Shown piece after piece: positions 5,738 to 8,103 of a stretch of 8,103 nt of DNA. Location of the stretch: NCBI GenBank assembly GCA_025963615.1, contig JAOQAL010000823.1, forward strand, positions 1-8,103. Direction: 5' to 3'. Each line of letters begins with the position of its first letter. Positions within the stretch are counted from its first letter, which is position 1. Origin of the DNA: Chitinophagaceae bacterium. Lineage in GTDB: Bacteria; Bacteroidota; Bacteroidia; Chitinophagales; Chitinophagaceae. Below the pieces are notes generated by a model that was not told where the DNA came from, did no database searches, and was given only the letters and a program-made list of their open reading frames with translations. A program made the position numbers and the translations under genes.

Positions 5738-8103
5738 TCAAATACTGAATGCCGTTTCAACAATCTCCTCCTGCTCCTGTTTATGTACTTTATTATAACC
5801 CGTAGCGGTAGACGCGGAAGGCTGACGGCTGATCACACCATAATTAATACTCTTTAAACTCATTTGCAGGAAAGAGGCCGCGCCCATATTCAACGGTTCT
5901 TCCTGAACCCAGAACCAGGTAGCCTTGCTGTATTTTTTATATAGCTCTTCCAGTTGTTTATAGGGTAATGGATAAATCTGTTCAACACGGATAATTGCTA
6001 CATCCGTATGATTATCTTTTTGCTGTCTTTCCGCCAGATCAAAATAAATTTTACCAGTACAGAATAAAACTTTTTTTACGTTGGCCGTATCGGCGAACGT
6101 ATCATCAATCACTTCTTTGAAACCGCCACTTAAAAATTCTTCTTTCTTCGAATAACTGGCTGGTAAACGGAGATTCGCTTTCGGGGAAAAATTAATCAAT
6201 GGTTTTCTGAACGCCCATGCTAATTGCCTTCTTAAGGCGTGGAATAAGTTAGCAGCTGTCGTAATATTGGTGATGACCATATTCAGCTCGGCGCACATTT
6301 GCAGAAAACGTTCCATCCTGGCGCTGCTATGTTCAGGTCCCTGCCCTTCATAACCATGTGGCAACAACATTACGATGCCGTTCATGCGATTCCATTTTTG
6401 CTCACCAGCCGCTATAAACTGATCGATCATTGTTTGCGCACAGTTTGCAAAATCGCCAAACTGCGCTTCCCATAGTACCAGGGCATTCGGGTTGGCAAGT
6501 CCATATCCATATTCAAATCCAAGTACGCCGTATTCACTCAGGAAAGAATTAAATATCCTGTACTTACCACCGGCTCCCGGTATACGGCTGAGACGGTTAT
6601 AAGCGAGGTCCGTATTTTCATCGCGTAATACCGCATGACGGTGACTAAAAGTCCCCCGCTGCACATCCTGCCCACTCATCCGCACATCTTTTCCATCGGC
6701 AATGATGCTGCCATAAGCCAGTAATTCACCGGTAGCCCAGTCCAATTTTTGTTCGGCTTCAAATAATTTTATTTTTTCCTGGATAATTTTTTCCACTTTC
6801 CGAAGCGGTTTAAAATCATCTGGCCATTTCATAATGGATTCAAATATTTTATTGAATTCCTCTTCGCTGATAGCGGTAACCGGTGATTGTTCAAAATCTT
6901 CAGCAGTTGCTTTGCGGAGATTGCGCCACCATATTTCCGGTTGCTGGTACGTGTAAGGTAATGGATGCTGCTTCACCTCGTCTAACCGGTCCTGCAAATC
7001 GCTCCAGAATTTTTTCTCCATTTCTTTGGCAAGTTCTTGTGCATCTTTTTCGCCATTTTCCAGCAGGTATTTTATATAAACTTCCCGGGGATTGGGATGC
7101 TTATCAATCAACGAATACAAGGTTGGTTGTGTAAACTTAGGATCATCTCCTTCATTATGTCCGTGTTTGCGGTAACATACCATATCAATAAATACATCTG
7201 AATGAAACTCGCTGCGGTAGCGGGCTGCTATTTCAGCGCATTTCACCACAGCCTCAGGATCATCCCCATTTACATGCAGTACCGGCGATTGTACCATGGC
7301 TGCAAGAGATGTACAATAATCAGCGCTGCGGGCATCATCAAAATCAGTGGTAAATCCTATCTGGTTATTTATAACAAAATGCAAGGTGCCGCCAGTATAA
7401 TAACCATCCAGTTTGCACATCTGCACTACTTCATATACAATGCCCTGCCCTGCCAGTGATGCGTCGCCATGAATTAATATCGGCAATACGCTTTCATATA
7501 CTTCATCGTGTAAGATATTACTGCTGCTTCTTGCAAATCCTTCGACCACCGGATCCACGGCTTCCAGGTGTGAAGGATTTGGCATTAGTTTCAGATGAAT
7601 CGTTTTTCCTTCCGGCGTATGTATTTCACTTCCAAAACCCATATGATATTTAACATCGCCGCTTCCCATGGTCTGGTCCAGCGCGCCGGTACCTTCAAAT
7701 TCACTGAATATCTGTTCATATGTCTTACCCATGATATTCGCCAGCACATTGAGGCGTCCCCGATGCGCCATACCTATTACCACTTCTTTTACATTTAATT
7801 CCGCGGATTTATTAATGATAGCGTCCAATGCAGGTATCGTAGATTCTCCTCCTTCCAATGAAAACCTTTTTTGCCCTACATATTTTGTATGCAAAAACTT
7901 TTCAAACATAACCCCTTGGTTTATTTTTTCCAGTATCCTTTTCTGTTTTTCCAGGGGAACCGGATTGATAAAATTTCTTTCCATTTCATTGGCAAGCCAG
8001 TTTACCCGGTTCTGGTCACTGATATATTTATATTCAATACCGACATGCCCGGCATACACTTTATTGAGATGCGTCTGAATGTTTCTTAATGTCGCGGCAC
8101 CAA
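5738..8103 (-). CDS. sucA: 2-oxoglutarate dehydrogenase E1 component, N-terminus cut by window edge
   Basis: SucA is the thiamine-diphosphate-dependent E1 that decarboxylates 2-oxoglutarate and succinylates the lipoyl group of SucB. The window shows 787 residues to the stop at 5738. The frame remains open at the right edge (TLRNIQTHLNKVYAGHVGIEY), so about 130-150 N-terminal residues are missing and the true start lies outside. Visible signatures, in order, are GMAHRGRLNVL, MGSGDVKYHMGF, HGDASLAGQG and NNQIGFTT. The HGD-to-NNQ pair about 33 residues apart is the ThDP/Mg site. They continue with CYRKHGHNEGDDP, RMSGQDVQRGTFSHRHAV, GFEYGYGLANPNALVLWEAQFGDFAN and, at the C-terminus, QPSASTATGYNKVHKQEQEEIVETAF. 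All agree with the SucA family end to end, with no frameshift. sucB follows 328 bp downstream. Confidence 0.98.
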   Translation of the reverse strand, partial: GAATLRNIQTHLNKVYAGHVGIEYKYISDQNRVNWLANEMERNFINPVPLEKQKRILEKINQGVMFEKFLHTKYVGQKRFSLEGGESTIPALDAIINKSAELNVKEVVIGMAHRGRLNVLANIMGKTYEQIFSEFEGTGALDQTMGSGDVKYHMGFGSEIHTPEGKTIHLKLMPNPSHLEAVDPVVEGFARSSSNILHDEVYESVLPILIHGDASLAGQGIVYEVVQMCKLDGYYTGGTLHFVINNQIGFTTDFDDARSADYCTSLAAMVQSPVLHVNGDDPEAVVKCAEIAARYRSEFHSDVFIDMVCYRKHGHNEGDDPKFTQPTLYSLIDKHPNPREVYIKYLLENGEKDAQELAKEMEKKFWSDLQDRLDEVKQHPLPYTYQQPEIWWRNLRKATAEDFEQSPVTAISEEEFNKIFESIMKWPDDFKPLRKVEKIIQEKIKLFEAEQKLDWATGELLAYGSIIADGKDVRMSGQDVQRGTFSHRHAVLRDENTDLAYNRLSRIPGAGGKYRIFNSFLSEYGVLGFEYGYGLANPNALVLWEAQFGDFANCAQTMIDQFIAAGEQKWNRMNGIVMLLPHGYEGQGPEHSSARMERFLQMCAELNMVITNITTAANLFHALRRQLAWAFRKPLINFSPKANLRLPASYSKKEEFLSGGFKEVIDDTFADTANVKKVLFCTGKIYFDLAERQQKDNHTDVAIIRVEQIYPLPYKQLEELYKKYSKATWFWVQEEPLNMGAASFLQMSLKSINYGVISRQPSASTATGYNKVHKQEQEEIVETAFSI

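Noticed and set aside
5488..5763. 91-codon minus-strand ORF with Leu/Ala/Ser-rich repeats (LAARSLQLAALS)
   Set aside because: It is heptad arrays 4-6 read in an open frame, plus the end of sucA in another frame. A 7-bp period gives a 21-bp coding period and hence spurious seven-residue peptide repeats.
7668..8089. Plus-strand ORFs opposite sucA
   Set aside because: They are shadows of a strongly conserved minus-strand coding region and show no recognisable family features.

Overview
The window looks like chromosomal DNA of a Bacteroidota bacterium, most likely of the Chitinophagaceae type. This is inferred from the AT-rich spacers, the absence of Shine-Dalgarno sequences before the genes, a TAnnTTTG-type promoter element, and the character of the SucA, SucB and RsmB/NOP proteins. 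No rRNA, tRNA, CRISPR array, insertion sequence or phage gene was seen.

Left part (1-3042, minus strand). Reading right to left, an apparent operon starts near 2900. It holds a putative 66-residue Cys-containing small protein (2684-2884), a PhyH-family Fe(II)/2-oxoglutarate dioxygenase (1690-2673), an aldo/keto reductase that overlaps the dioxygenase stop by 7 nt (851-1696), and an RsmB/NOP-type RNA methyltransferase that runs off the left edge (1-781). An AraC-family regulator with a cupin sensor domain (3043-3897, plus strand) is divergent from this operon and is its likely controller. The oxygenase and reductase plausibly act in sequence on one small molecule, but the substrate cannot be read from the sequence.

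Right part (4165-8103, minus strand). sucA (E1 of 2-oxoglutarate dehydrogenase, missing its N-terminus at the right edge) is followed by sucB (E2, dihydrolipoyl succinyltransferase). Together they form the core of the TCA-cycle step from 2-oxoglutarate to succinyl-CoA.

The unusual content lies in the two spacers. The spacer between the AraC gene and sucB (about 3883-4117) and the 328-bp spacer between sucA and sucB (5501-5691) each carry three arrays of degenerate 7-bp tandem repeats. All six arrays have the same orientation. Each begins, read on the minus strand, at a 9-nt header (TGTAACTTT or a variant), and the heptads follow in a fixed phase. The two spacers use different heptads (CTCATTT/TACATTT versus CTTGCAG) behind the same header. 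In the last array the heptad is the reverse complement of its neighbours (CTGCAAG) while header position and polarity are kept, which creates a 23-bp hairpin that is fully pairable, with G-U wobbles, in plus-strand RNA. One array has run into the 3' end of the AraC gene and supplies its last codons and stop. I do not recognise this header-plus-heptad element as a named family, and it is the best candidate here for something undescribed.
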